A stretch of DNA of 64,000 nucleotides from an uncultured Lachnospiraceae bacterium (GTDB lineage Bacteria > Bacillota > Clostridia > Lachnospirales > Lachnospiraceae): positions 186,001-250,000 of the forward strand of contig CAJUEW010000001.1 in NCBI GenBank assembly GCA_910585465.1, in the 5' to 3' direction. Shown here in pieces: positions 35,800 to 44,261 of this stretch. A program made the translations under genes and the position numbers. Within the stretch, counting starts at the first letter, position 1. Every line of letters begins with the position of its first letter. A model generated the notes under the pieces. That model was given only the letters and a program-made list of their open reading frames with translations, ran no database searches and was not told where the DNA came from.

Positions 35800-37011
35800 C
35801 TACCTCTTTACCGCAATCTTTTCAGAGGATTTGATGGTAGCGGCATAGGCGCTGTTGCACAGTCCCAGAATTGCGGAGAGAATGAACAGCGTTTCCATAC
35901 CGAGCGCCCTCCAAATCCAGCCGCCGAACAGGGCAATAAAAATAGTAATGAAGTGATTGACTGAAATCCCGGTGGAGAGTGTTGCCCGCGCTTCTTCCGG
36001 ACTGCTGGCAAGATCATGAACATACACACTGGATGCCATGGAAGCCAGAGAGATAATAGAATCCAGCACATAATTGACACAGCAAACAAGGAACGCAATA
36101 TCCCGGGGAAAAATATGGTGGGCAAAGCCGTAGAAAAAACAGACAATGACAAGAATCAAAGTGTCGGCAATCATGACCACTTTATAACCTAATCTGTCAA
36201 TAATCTGTCCCACTATGGGAGACAACGCAAAACTGAATATAGCGGATATAGCGAACAGCAGGCTGATAGTAGATGTAGAAGCGCCATAAAACAAGATCAG
36301 CACATAAGGTCCAAAAGTAAAGAATACCTGTTTTCTTGCGCCGTAAAATATCTCCAGGAAATAGTATTTGATATATTTCTTACAGAAATAAAATTTCATG
36401 TTTGTTTTATCCGTTTCACTCCGGCCTGTAAGGCGGAACGAAAAAACAGTTCCTAAAGCAAGGAGCAAGGTGGAGATGAAAAATACAATACGGTAAGCCG
36501 AGATGCCGGTGGCAAACAGGAACATCACCGTAATAGCGATAAAACCAATCAGATGGCCGGCCTGCATAATAGAGCTTGTCCAGCCCAGGGCCCGCCCGCT
36601 CCGGCCTTCTCTGGAATATTCCAATGCCAGCGTGGTTCGCATACCAAGCTGAATGTGGTCGCCCAGCGAATATACGAGAATTGCGAGAATGATAAAGGAT
36701 TTATTTGCCGGAATAAAGGCGTGCATCGCCATTCCGGCGAGCATAATCAAGGCGCCCATTTTATAAATGCTTTCCGCCGAAAGCGTGTAAAACACTGCCA
36801 AGATAAACACAAGCAGCAATCCAGGCAGCTCCCGAAAGAACTCGGACAGCCCCTTATCAAACTCCGTCATAGCAGCTACTTCGGCGAGGAAATTGTCAAT
36901 AACGCCTTTATACAGGCCATAGGAAAGTCCTACCGCCAAAACAGACAGGAAGAACAGCTTGTATTTCGATTCCCTTTTGAACGTGTCTGTAAATTTATCC
37001 ATAAGCTGCAT
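35800..37011 (-). CDS. MFS transporter in an alkylation-repair cassette
   Basis: This 403-residue major facilitator has about 12 hydrophobic segments. The cytoplasmic loop 2-3 motif is weak (YTLSAESIYKMGALI), but the second-half equivalent is clear: SPIVGQIIDRLGYKVVMI. The segment LEYSREGRSGRALGWTSSIMQAGHLIGF matches helix 5-type features of drug-proton antiporters. GGAGG lies nine bases before the ATG. It begins seven bases after alkA and precedes ogt, so an export role for a DNA-damaging compound is a reasonable inference, though the substrate is unknown. Confidence 0.85.
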   Translation of the reverse strand: MQLMDKFTDTFKRESKYKLFFLSVLAVGLSYGLYKGVIDNFLAEVAAMTEFDKGLSEFFRELPGLLLVFILAVFYTLSAESIYKMGALIMLAGMAMHAFIPANKSFIILAILVYSLGDHIQLGMRTTLALEYSREGRSGRALGWTSSIMQAGHLIGFIAITVMFLFATGISAYRIVFFISTLLLALGTVFSFRLTGRSETDKTNMKFYFCKKYIKYYFLEIFYGARKQVFFTFGPYVLILFYGASTSTISLLFAISAIFSFALSPIVGQIIDRLGYKVVMIADTLILVIVCFFYGFAHHIFPRDIAFLVCCVNYVLDSIISLASMASSVYVHDLASSPEEARATLSTGISVNHFITIFIALFGGWIWRALGMETLFILSAILGLCNSAYAATIKSSEKIAVKR

Positions 37012-37017
37012 GTCAGA

Positions 37018-37548
37018 TTACCTCCGTTTCTTTTCTGCTGCCGGATCGGTCAGTCCTGGAATCGCTCCGCCTGCTACTGCCCAAAAGTAAAGGCTTGCTG
37101 TACTGCAATAGGGGGAAAGGCGTTTGCGGTATCGCTCAAAGCGTTCTTTGGACAACTCCTTGTGACGATAGACCATCCGCACACCTCGCAAAATTGCCAG
37201 ATCGCCAAAGCTAAAAATGTTGGGCCTTTGCAGGCAAAACAGCAGAATCATTTCTGCTGTCCACACTCCAACCCCTTTCAAGGAGGACAAGGCGGCAATC
37301 GCATCCTCGTCGCTCATATTATAAATTGCGTTCAGGCTGAAAGCGCCGGAGTTTACTTTTTCGGAAAACTCCATGATGTAGTCCGCCTTTTTCCAGATGG
37401 AGTTAACAACTGCCTCAAACAGATCCCCGTAGCACGACCGCTCAATGTGGCCGATTTGATCGATTACCGCCGCCAGCTTCTTATCTTTGGATTTCAAATA
37501 TTCCGTTTCTTTCTCGCCGTACTGAAAGCAAAGTGTTTTCATCCTCAT
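37018..37548 (-). CDS. DNA-3-methyladenine glycosylase (AlkA/HhH-GPD), internally shortened
   Basis: This is a base-excision glycosylase that removes alkylated purines. Seen: the helix-hairpin-helix LSSLKGVGVWTAEMILLF (88-105) with catalytic Asp116 in FSFGDLAILRG, and the conserved end RYRKRLSPYCSTASLYFWA. It has only 176 residues. Relatives have, after the NSI motif (here 49-51), about 40 residues with the QQIS(T/V)KAA helix and a GCGMS(M/F)RK turn before the KA.YI segment. Here NSI runs directly into WKKADYI, so an in-frame deletion of this part is likely. Whether it still works is doubtful. It is divergent from araC and first in alkA-MFS-ogt. Confidence 0.85.
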   Translation of the reverse strand: MRMKTLCFQYGEKETEYLKSKDKKLAAVIDQIGHIERSCYGDLFEAVVNSIWKKADYIMEFSEKVNSGAFSLNAIYNMSDEDAIAALSSLKGVGVWTAEMILLFCLQRPNIFSFGDLAILRGVRMVYRHKELSKERFERYRKRLSPYCSTASLYFWAVAGGAIPGLTDPAAEKKRR

Positions 37549-37673
37549 TCATCCTTAAAACTCCCTACACAATCGGGAGATGTTCTGCTATAATCATATC
37601 GTGAAACACCTGCCTGGTCTATCATAATATTCCGTAATTTTATAATTATATCGCCAGAAAACAGGAGCCACTT

Positions 37674-38549
37674 ATGCGAAGAGATTATTTGAACTCTGTA
37701 AATCTGAATAACGAGAGTAGTTTCCCGTATCTTTGCCTGGACATTGAAGACGGAAAAAGTGTTCCTGAACCGCCCGGATTTCATGTGATGCACTGGCATG
37801 AGGACATCCAGTTTATCTATGTGTTCGCGGGAGAATTGTACTTTCATACGCTTGAGCAGACGGTCATCATTCCAGAGGGGCAAGGAGTTTTTATCAATAA
37901 GAGCGTTGTTCATCTTGTTACTGCCGCAAATACGTGTCACTACAAGAGTTTTCTTTTCCCGGAACAGATGGTGTCTTTTTATCCGGGAGGGCCTGCGTCA
38001 AAATATGTCAGGCAAATCACCGGCTGCGAACAAATTCCATGCCTGCCCCTTGACATGTCTACTGAATGGCAGGGCAGGATTTTGGAGCAGCTTCGGCAGC
38101 TTTCGCGCTTGGAAAGGGGGACAACACCCTGTTACGAATATGAGGTACTTACCAGATTGACGGCAATCTGGCTTGACCTTGTAAAAAATCTGGATGTGCC
38201 GGACAAAACGGAGGAAAATGAAACCCTGAAGCGGATGCACAGATTTTTGGAATATATTGAACACCATTATTCTGAAGATATCACTTTAGAAGCTCTGGCA
38301 CAAAGCGCCAGTGTCAGCAAATCAGAGTGTCTGCGCTGTTTTAAGACAGCCATGCAGGACACACCCTATCGGTATTTAATAGAATATCGTTTACAAAAGG
38401 CCACTGAGCTTTTGACAAACACAGCTCTTCCTATCGGGCAAGTAGCACAAGAGGTTGGATTCCGTTCCCAAAGCCATTTCGGCAAATTATTTAAGAAACG
38501 AACCGGATATACCCCAAAACAATACCGTCAAGACATATTTCTTATATGA
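37674..38549 (+). CDS. AraC family transcriptional regulator
   Basis: This 291-residue regulator has an N-terminal cupin-like sensor (His pair in HVMHWHEDIQFIYVFAGEL near 40-58, then PEGQGVFINKSVVH) and a C-terminal double helix-turn-helix: ITLEALAQSASVSKSECLRCF and IGQVAQEVGFRSQSHFGKLFKKRTGYTPKQYR. The sensor is unlike the methyl-accepting domain of Ada, so it should sense a small ligand. It is divergent from alkA across 125 bp and is the best candidate to control alkA-MFS-ogt. AGGAG lies upstream of the ATG, and TACACA-N17-TATAAT is a possible promoter. Confidence 0.9.
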   Translation: MRRDYLNSVNLNNESSFPYLCLDIEDGKSVPEPPGFHVMHWHEDIQFIYVFAGELYFHTLEQTVIIPEGQGVFINKSVVHLVTAANTCHYKSFLFPEQMVSFYPGGPASKYVRQITGCEQIPCLPLDMSTEWQGRILEQLRQLSRLERGTTPCYEYEVLTRLTAIWLDLVKNLDVPDKTEENETLKRMHRFLEYIEHHYSEDITLEALAQSASVSKSECLRCFKTAMQDTPYRYLIEYRLQKATELLTNTALPIGQVAQEVGFRSQSHFGKLFKKRTGYTPKQYRQDIFLI

Positions 38550-38621
38550 TAGGTGTTTTACTATCTCACCCAGAATCATCCAAATAGATCATTGAGCCAT
38601 ACCCTCTCTTTATATCCGCTG

Positions 38622-38666
38622 AAAAATCCGGCAGTTTCTTTTTTCATAAGACTCTGCCGGATTTTT
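38622..38666. terminator. Bidirectional terminator between araC and the prsA-like gene
   Basis: AAAAATCCGGCAG (38622-38634) pairs perfectly with CTGCCGGATTTTT (38654-38666): 13 bp with A/T ends that give a U tract on either strand. Two converging genes flank it. Confidence 0.8.
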
Positions 38667-38731
38667 AGCGCGCCTTTTTACAACGCCCCTCTGCCTGAAA
38701 CTATCTGTTTCCCGACAGCCCCTTCGCCCTT

Positions 38732-39715
38732 TTAACTTTTAAAATGCTTCTGATAAATTTCAAAAAAGGAGCTTGTCTTTACTTCCTCGTAATCCGTAAA
38801 ATGAATATTCTCCCATAGCTGCTCCTGAAACTCCGAAAGCGTTTCCTGCATCAGATCCGAATAAACCTTCCGAAACCGTTCTGATTTCTGTTTCTGCGCA
38901 ACCTTAACCTTATTTTCCTCGGATTCTTCCATATAAGTATTCAGGCATTTCAGAATATAGTAGCCGCCGTCCGCAGCAAATACATCACTGATCCCGTTAT
39001 TGTCCAGATCAAAGGCCACCTGTTCAAAGGCATCCTCCTTATCCCCTCTGGCGATGGCAATCGTTGTCTGGGATGCCTTGGAATAGTTGGAAGCCAGCGC
39101 TTCAAAATCTCCGCCCTCCTCCAGCTTTCTCCTCAGCTCCTTCGCAAGTCCCTCCTCCGGCACGAAAATCTGCTGAATCTGAATAATCCTCGCTTCATCA
39201 TCGCTGATCTCCACACTGACCTCCTGGGTAATCTGGTCATATGCCTTATACGCCAGACAATAGTCCTCATACATTTTCTGAATTTCCTCCGAGTCCACCT
39301 TCAGAAGCTTTTTCTCTCCCTCACTCAGAGAAGATAAATATTCCGCCGCCGCCGCCCTGGAAAGGCCAAGCTCCTCCTCGCTCAGACCAATCTGCTGCTC
39401 GTCTGCCAGAAGCACCATGCTTTTAACCTGGGCCAGCTGGGATACCACCTGATTCTTCAGATATTCCTCCATTGTAATAGTTCCAAAGTCATGATCCCAC
39501 ATCTCGATTCCATACACATTCTCATACTGATTTTTCTGGTTATTCAGGTAGACCAGAGCCTCTGAAAGACTGCAGGATACACTGCCAATCCGAAACAGCT
39601 CGTCCGAGGCCAGCCCTGTTGTCAGTACGATCTTTGTATCTTTACAGCCTGTCAGCGACGCTGCGCTAAGTATTGCCGCCAGACAGAGAGCCGCATAACG
39701 GTATCTATTTTTCAT
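38732..39715 (-). CDS. PrsA/SurA-like peptidyl-prolyl isomerase lipoprotein
   Basis: This is a predicted extracytoplasmic foldase of 327 residues. Seen: a lipoprotein signal with LTGC (Cys24), a helical SurA_N-like region (about 45-185), and a parvulin-like domain starting IIQIQQIFVPEE and continuing LEEGGDFEALASNYSKA, where DFE and the early Q/F pattern are typical of rotamases. It should help fold secreted proteins at the membrane-wall interface. Its start overlaps the end of the Cof phosphatase gene by 11 bases. Confidence 0.82.
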   Translation of the reverse strand: MKNRYRYAALCLAAILSAASLTGCKDTKIVLTTGLASDELFRIGSVSCSLSEALVYLNNQKNQYENVYGIEMWDHDFGTITMEEYLKNQVVSQLAQVKSMVLLADEQQIGLSEEELGLSRAAAAEYLSSLSEGEKKLLKVDSEEIQKMYEDYCLAYKAYDQITQEVSVEISDDEARIIQIQQIFVPEEGLAKELRRKLEEGGDFEALASNYSKASQTTIAIARGDKEDAFEQVAFDLDNNGISDVFAADGGYYILKCLNTYMEESEENKVKVAQKQKSERFRKVYSDLMQETLSEFQEQLWENIHFTDYEEVKTSSFFEIYQKHFKS

Positions 39716-40511
39716 TCCCCAGCTCCTCCAAGATTTGTTTTAATACCTGAAGGACTCCGTCCTCCTCATAGGATGCCACCTCATAGGCGGCTGCTTTTTT
39801 TACATCCGGATGTGAGAGAGCTGAAGCGTAGCTGCGTACGGATCGCTCCAGCATGGAAATATCATTAAAATTATCTCCGAACACAACGGTTTCCTCCGGA
39901 GCTATTCCCAGACTCTCCTGAATCCACCGGACCGCATTCCCCTTTGTGGAGGCAGGATCATTAATATCCAGCCAGTACTTCCCGGAAATATTAATAGCGA
40001 ATTTGGAACCCCATCGTTCATGCAGCAGAGAATAAATCTCCTGTGCCCCGTTCTCGCAGTACAGACTCAGTTTAATGCACACGTCCAGATAGTCCGCCAT
40101 ATTTTCCACAATATGTCCTGCCCCTTTGTACTGCTTAAAGACAAGACGGCAGAACTCCGGGTCCGCGTCATTTGTATAATACCCCTCCCTGGCTGAGAGA
40201 AGCGCATGGTACCCGGATATATTTTTCAAATCCTCCAGAAAGGCTGCCGTATCCTCCACACACATACGTATTTCCTTTGCCGCCGCTCCATTTCTCTGAA
40301 TATAAGCGCCGTTGTCTGCCAGATAATAAATGCGGTCACGGATCTCATGGAAAACAGCGTCGATACTGCTTGCCTGCCGTCCGCTGGCAGCCGCAAACAC
40401 CACTCCGCGCCCGGTCAGCTCCCGAATCACATCCATATATTCCGGATTGATGCGGCTTCCGCCCTCCGGTACTAAAGTTCCGTCAATATCACTGATAATA
40501 AATCGAATCAT
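39705..40511 (-). CDS. Cof-type HAD hydrolase (class IIB)
   Basis: This 268-residue phosphatase of the Cof/YidA group has ISDIDGTLV at the N-terminus (Asp8 and Asp10), AASGRQASS as motif II, the Lys in STKGNAVRWIQ as motif III and FGDNFNDISML as motif IV, with the alpha/beta cap inserted between II and III. Substrates of this group are usually sugar phosphates or flavin/pyridoxal phosphates. It leads the two-gene unit with the PrsA-like lipoprotein. A weak promoter (TTGAGC, 17 bp, TACACT) can be drawn just upstream. Confidence 0.87.
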   Translation of the reverse strand: MIRFIISDIDGTLVPEGGSRINPEYMDVIRELTGRGVVFAAASGRQASSIDAVFHEIRDRIYYLADNGAYIQRNGAAAKEIRMCVEDTAAFLEDLKNISGYHALLSAREGYYTNDADPEFCRLVFKQYKGAGHIVENMADYLDVCIKLSLYCENGAQEIYSLLHERWGSKFAINISGKYWLDINDPASTKGNAVRWIQESLGIAPEETVVFGDNFNDISMLERSVRSYASALSHPDVKKAAAYEVASYEEDGVLQVLKQILEELGNEK

Positions 40512-40674
40512 TGTTTTCTTTCACCCTTTATTGTAAATACTACAATAGTGTAATAGAAAAACCGAAAAAGCTCAATGGATATTTTCTTAAATTTTAATGA
40601 TTTTTTTCTTTTCTTTGTGTCCCATTTATATTAAAATGAAAATAACCATTGTATGGAAAGAAAGGGGTATTCAT

Positions 40675-40980
40675 ATGAAGAAAGTATTAAGAACGCTTAC
40701 GGCTGTCGGTACTGCTGCCCTTGCCGTTGTGGGCGGAATCTATATTTTCCGTAAGTTTTTTGCCAAAGAGGAGGAACTGGACGAAGCCTTTGACGATGAT
40801 GAGCTGTTCGAGGAAGATCCGGAAGAGGAAGAGGACGACAACAATGCCTTTGATACCGAAGAAGAAATCTTTGAGGAGGAGGCTGCGGCCGTTCCTTCTG
40901 AAGCCCCGGAGGCTGAAGCCTTTGAAGCTTCATCAGAAGAAGCTCCCGGAAAGGAAGAGGACGACGAAGAGAAGGAATAG
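40675..40980 (+). CDS. Small membrane protein with long acidic tail, unknown function
   Basis: This 101-residue protein starts at the ATG at 40675 behind AAAGGGG. Residues about 5-29 form one membrane helix with a short positive N-terminus, so the helix could also be a signal anchor. The remaining 71 residues hold 38 Asp or Glu and almost no hydrophobic residues, so they are surely disordered. No family is recognised. Acidic tails like this can bind Ca2+ or Mg2+, basic proteins or the wall, but nothing here selects among these. It is monocistronic, with a terminator right after it, and the gene downstream runs the other way. Confidence 0.75.
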   Translation: MKKVLRTLTAVGTAALAVVGGIYIFRKFFAKEEELDEAFDDDELFEEDPEEEEDDNNAFDTEEEIFEEEAAAVPSEAPEAEAFEASSEEAPGKEEDDEEKE

Positions 40981-40999
40981 TCCTGCATTTACAGACCTG

Positions 41000-41030
41000 C
41001 AGCCCGGGACAGCCCGGGCTGTATTGTTTA
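41000..41030 (+). terminator. Terminator of the acidic small protein gene
   Basis: CAGCCCGGG (41000-41008) pairs perfectly with CCCGGGCTG (41013-41021) over a four-base loop, followed by TATTGTTTA. Confidence 0.65.
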
Positions 41031-42428
41031 GTCCCAGGCCTGCTTCAGTATCTTTACCGCCTCCCTCAGTTCCTTCTCTGACATTGTCGCATAACCAAGG
41101 ATCACCGTCGGATCATATTTTTTCTTATCTATGCAGTATTCTGACAGGGGATAGACCTTTACCCCTGCCTTCCAGGCTCTTTCTATCATTTCCTGTTCTG
41201 ATTTCCCGGAAACCATCTGAAGAAGAATATGTACGCCTGCACGGTCGCCCAAAATTCTCTGCACGCATTTCAGCCCTCTTAACTCTGACAGAAGAATATC
41301 ATGTTTATTTTTATACAGGGCGCGCATCTTATTCAGATGTCTTTCATAGTAACCCCTCTCCATAAAAAGCTGTACCATCCTCTGATCTATTCTGGATACG
41401 GTACAGGAAAAGCTTCTTCCCACCTGCTCATACCTGTTCAAAAGGGAATATGGCAGCACCAGATAGCTGATACGGATGGCAGGAGCAATGGACTTGGAAA
41501 AGGTTCCGATATAGATGACTCTTTGATGGCTGTCGCTTCCCTGCAGGGACGGAATCGGCTTGCCGATATAACGAAATTCGCTGTCATAGTCGTCTTCAAT
41601 AATATAACGTTCCGGCCGCTCCGCTGCCCACTGCAGCAGCTCCTGGCGTCTTTTAATCGGCATAACAATACCAAGCGGATACTGGTGGGAAGGCATCACA
41701 TAGGCAATATCCGCTCCGCATTCCTTCAGCTCCTCCACATTCATACCTGACTTATCCATCATAACCGTGCAGCAGTCATATCCCAGTCTTTGGAAAATAT
41801 CATATGCATGCCGGTAAGTAGGACTCTCCATGGCAATCCGGTGCTCCGTTCCAAGCATCCGGGACAAAAGCATTAAAAGATAATCATTCCCCGCTCCCAA
41901 TATAATCTGCGACGGCTGTACCTGTACTCCTCTGGCCTGATGCAGATAAGTACATATGGCCGCGCGCAGCTTTGGCTCCCCTCTGGCATCTCCCAGATGA
42001 AACAGTTCCTTCTGATCATCCTGCAGCACCTCCCGGCTTAATTTTCTCCAGACGGAGTAAGGAAAATGCTCCAGATCAATTCCGTTGGGAGAAAAATCAT
42101 ACCTGCACCGGGCAGACGCGGGATTCTCCGGCTTCTCCTGAAGAAACGAATCCCGATCCAGCTTCAGGTGATACAGCTCCTTCATCTGGCAGACAAAATA
42201 CCCTCTGCACGGAACCGACTCTATATATCCTTCCGACAAAAGCTGCTCATAGGCAAGCTGGGCCGTGCTCCGGCTCACCCCAAGCTGTCTGGAAAGAAGT
42301 CTTGTGGACGGCAGTTTTTCCCCGCAGCAAATATTTCCCTTCTGTATCTCTTCCTTTATATATCCGTAAATCTGCTCATACAAGCTTTTCCCGGACCTGG
42401 GATCCAGGTTCGGCATCATCTCATACAT
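41028..42428 (-). CDS. MocR/PdxR-type regulator (GntR HTH fused to aminotransferase domain)
   Basis: This 466-residue transcription factor has a GntR winged helix at about 12-80 (SLYEQIYGYIKEEIQKG, then LPSTRLLSRQLGVSRSTAQLAYEQL) fused to a class I aminotransferase-like domain that binds PLP. The Schiff-base Lys is in GTFSKSIAPAIRISY, and the Asp/Tyr contacts are in IEDDYDSEFRY. Known members sense PLP and control vitamin B6 (PdxR) or GABA/taurine genes. None of those is adjacent, so its target lies elsewhere. GAGG is eight bases before the ATG. Confidence 0.92.
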   Translation of the reverse strand: MYEMMPNLDPRSGKSLYEQIYGYIKEEIQKGNICCGEKLPSTRLLSRQLGVSRSTAQLAYEQLLSEGYIESVPCRGYFVCQMKELYHLKLDRDSFLQEKPENPASARCRYDFSPNGIDLEHFPYSVWRKLSREVLQDDQKELFHLGDARGEPKLRAAICTYLHQARGVQVQPSQIILGAGNDYLLMLLSRMLGTEHRIAMESPTYRHAYDIFQRLGYDCCTVMMDKSGMNVEELKECGADIAYVMPSHQYPLGIVMPIKRRQELLQWAAERPERYIIEDDYDSEFRYIGKPIPSLQGSDSHQRVIYIGTFSKSIAPAIRISYLVLPYSLLNRYEQVGRSFSCTVSRIDQRMVQLFMERGYYERHLNKMRALYKNKHDILLSELRGLKCVQRILGDRAGVHILLQMVSGKSEQEMIERAWKAGVKVYPLSEYCIDKKKYDPTVILGYATMSEKELREAVKILKQAWD

Positions 42429-42529
42429 ATCTGAAACCTCAAAGCCATTCGGCCAATACGCGGCAGGAGAACTGCCGCAGACAAAATCTGCTGCAGTCCC
42501 CCTGCATTTCCTTTACCTTATTTATTGCC

Positions 42530-44191
42530 TTACTTCGGCAGCTTAAACGAGCTTTTCAGCGATACAATTCTGTTGAACACTAAAGCATCCGGCCTGGAAT
42601 CCTTTGCATCCACGCAGAAAAATCCGTTTCTGACAAACTGAAAGCTGTCATAAGCCTCTGCATCCTTCAGGGCAGGCTCCAGCTTTGCATGGGCAACGAT
42701 CAGAGAATTCGGGTTAATATTCATGCTTCCGTCCTCATTATATACGCCCTTTTCCTCGTCGATCAGATTATCATACAGACGCACCTCCGCATCCACTGCA
42801 CAGGGAGCCGGAACCCAGTGAATGGTTCCTTTTACCTTCCGTCCGGTAAATCCGCTTCCTGCCTTCGTCTCCGGATCATAGGTACCGTGCACTTCGGTCA
42901 CTCTGCCGTTCTCATCCTTCACAAAGCTTACGCATTTTACAAAATAAGCGTGCATCAGGCGCACCTCATTGCCCGGAAACAGCCGGAAGTATTTCTTCGG
43001 AGGCTCCTCCATAAAATCCTCTCTCTCAATATACAGCTCTCTGCAGAATGGAATTTTCCGGAAGCCAAGCGCCTCATTTTCCAAATTATTAGCGGCATCC
43101 AGATATTCCACCTGCCCCTCCGGATAGTTATCGATGATCAGCTTAATCGGATCTAAAACTGCCATCATACGGGAACGCTTCATTTTCAGATCCTCACGGA
43201 TACAGTATTCCAGCATTGCATAATCCACAGAGCTGTGACTTTTGGATACCCCGCACAGCTCCACGAACAGACGGATAGATTCCGGTGTAAAGCCCCGGCG
43301 GCGGAGGGCGGCAATGGAGACAAGGCGGGGATCATCCCAGCCGTCCACTATTTTGTCCTCTACCAGCTTTTTAATATATCTCTTGCCTGTCACCACATTC
43401 GTCAGATACAGCTTCGCAAACTCGATCTGTCTGGGTGCGTGGGGATATTCCAGCTCACGTACCACCCAGTCATAGAGGGGGCGGTGATCCTCAAACTCCA
43501 GCGTACAGATTGAATGGGTAATGCCCTCAATGGCGTCCTCAATCGGATGGGCAAAATCGTACATCGGATAAATGCACCACTGATCTTTGGTATTATGGTG
43601 GCTCATATGAGCCACCCGGTAGATCACCGGATCACGCATATTCATATTCGGAGAAGCCATATCAATTTTTGCGCGAAGCACCTTTTCTCCGTCCCCGTAC
43701 ACACCGTTTTTCATATTTTCAAACAGCTCCAGATTTTCCTCTGTACTTCTGTCCCTGTAGGGGCTGTTTTTCCCCGGCTCTGTCAGTGTTCCGCGGTATT
43801 CCCGGATTTCCTCCGCCGTCAGATCACAGACATATGCCTTTCCTTTTTTAATCAGCTTCACTGCCGCTTCATACATCTGAGGAAAATAATCGGAAGCAAA
43901 AAACAGCCGATCCTCCCAGTCTGCTCCCAGCCACTGAATATCCCTTTTAATTGCATCCACGAACTCAATCCTCTCCTTGGTGGGGTTCGTGTCATCAAAA
44001 CGCATATTAAACTTTCCGTTATATTTCCGGGCCAGCCCATAGTTTAAAAGTATGGACTTGGCATGTCCGATATGCAGATAGCCGTTGGGTTCCGGCGGAA
44101 AACGCGTGTGAACAGTATCATAGACACCTTCTGCAAGGTCTTTATCAATCTCTGCCTCAATAAAATTTTTGGAAACAGCTTCATTCTCCAT
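42530..44191 (-). CDS. glnS: Glutaminyl-tRNA synthetase
   Basis: GlnRS charges tRNA-Gln directly. Seen: the class I signature FPPEPNGYLHIGHAKS near residue 32, the discriminating blocks RFDDTNPTKE and CIYPMYDFAHPIEDAIEGITHSICTLEF, and a C-terminal beta-barrel anticodon domain. Where E. coli GlnRS has MSKRK, this protein has VVTGKRYIKKLV, a variant KMSKS loop. The 553-residue length is normal. Its presence implies that Gln-tRNA need not be made by transamidation. It has its own promoter and lies downstream of the surface-polymer gene set. Confidence 0.96.
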   Translation of the reverse strand: MENEAVSKNFIEAEIDKDLAEGVYDTVHTRFPPEPNGYLHIGHAKSILLNYGLARKYNGKFNMRFDDTNPTKERIEFVDAIKRDIQWLGADWEDRLFFASDYFPQMYEAAVKLIKKGKAYVCDLTAEEIREYRGTLTEPGKNSPYRDRSTEENLELFENMKNGVYGDGEKVLRAKIDMASPNMNMRDPVIYRVAHMSHHNTKDQWCIYPMYDFAHPIEDAIEGITHSICTLEFEDHRPLYDWVVRELEYPHAPRQIEFAKLYLTNVVTGKRYIKKLVEDKIVDGWDDPRLVSIAALRRRGFTPESIRLFVELCGVSKSHSSVDYAMLEYCIREDLKMKRSRMMAVLDPIKLIIDNYPEGQVEYLDAANNLENEALGFRKIPFCRELYIEREDFMEEPPKKYFRLFPGNEVRLMHAYFVKCVSFVKDENGRVTEVHGTYDPETKAGSGFTGRKVKGTIHWVPAPCAVDAEVRLYDNLIDEEKGVYNEDGSMNINPNSLIVAHAKLEPALKDAEAYDSFQFVRNGFFCVDAKDSRPDALVFNRIVSLKSSFKLPK

Positions 44192-44223
44192 AACAGGGTC
44201 CTCCTCGGTTTAAATTGAAATTT

Positions 44224-44253
44224 ATCATAGCATAACCATAATAAGCATTGCAA
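44224..44253 (-). promoter_or_regulatory. Promoter of glnS
   Basis: Minus-strand TTGCAA (44248-44253) and TATGAT (44224-44229) with an 18-bp spacer, about 30 bp upstream of glnS. Confidence 0.5.
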
Positions 44254-44261
44254 GAATATCT

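Noticed and set aside
37545..37940. Minus-strand frame of 131 codons across the alkA-araC gap
   Set aside because: It covers the start of araC in antisense and the intergenic promoter region; no ribosome site or domain.
40740..40988. Ser-rich minus-strand frame opposite the acidic protein
   Set aside because: It is the reverse complement of Glu/Asp codons and has no start signal.
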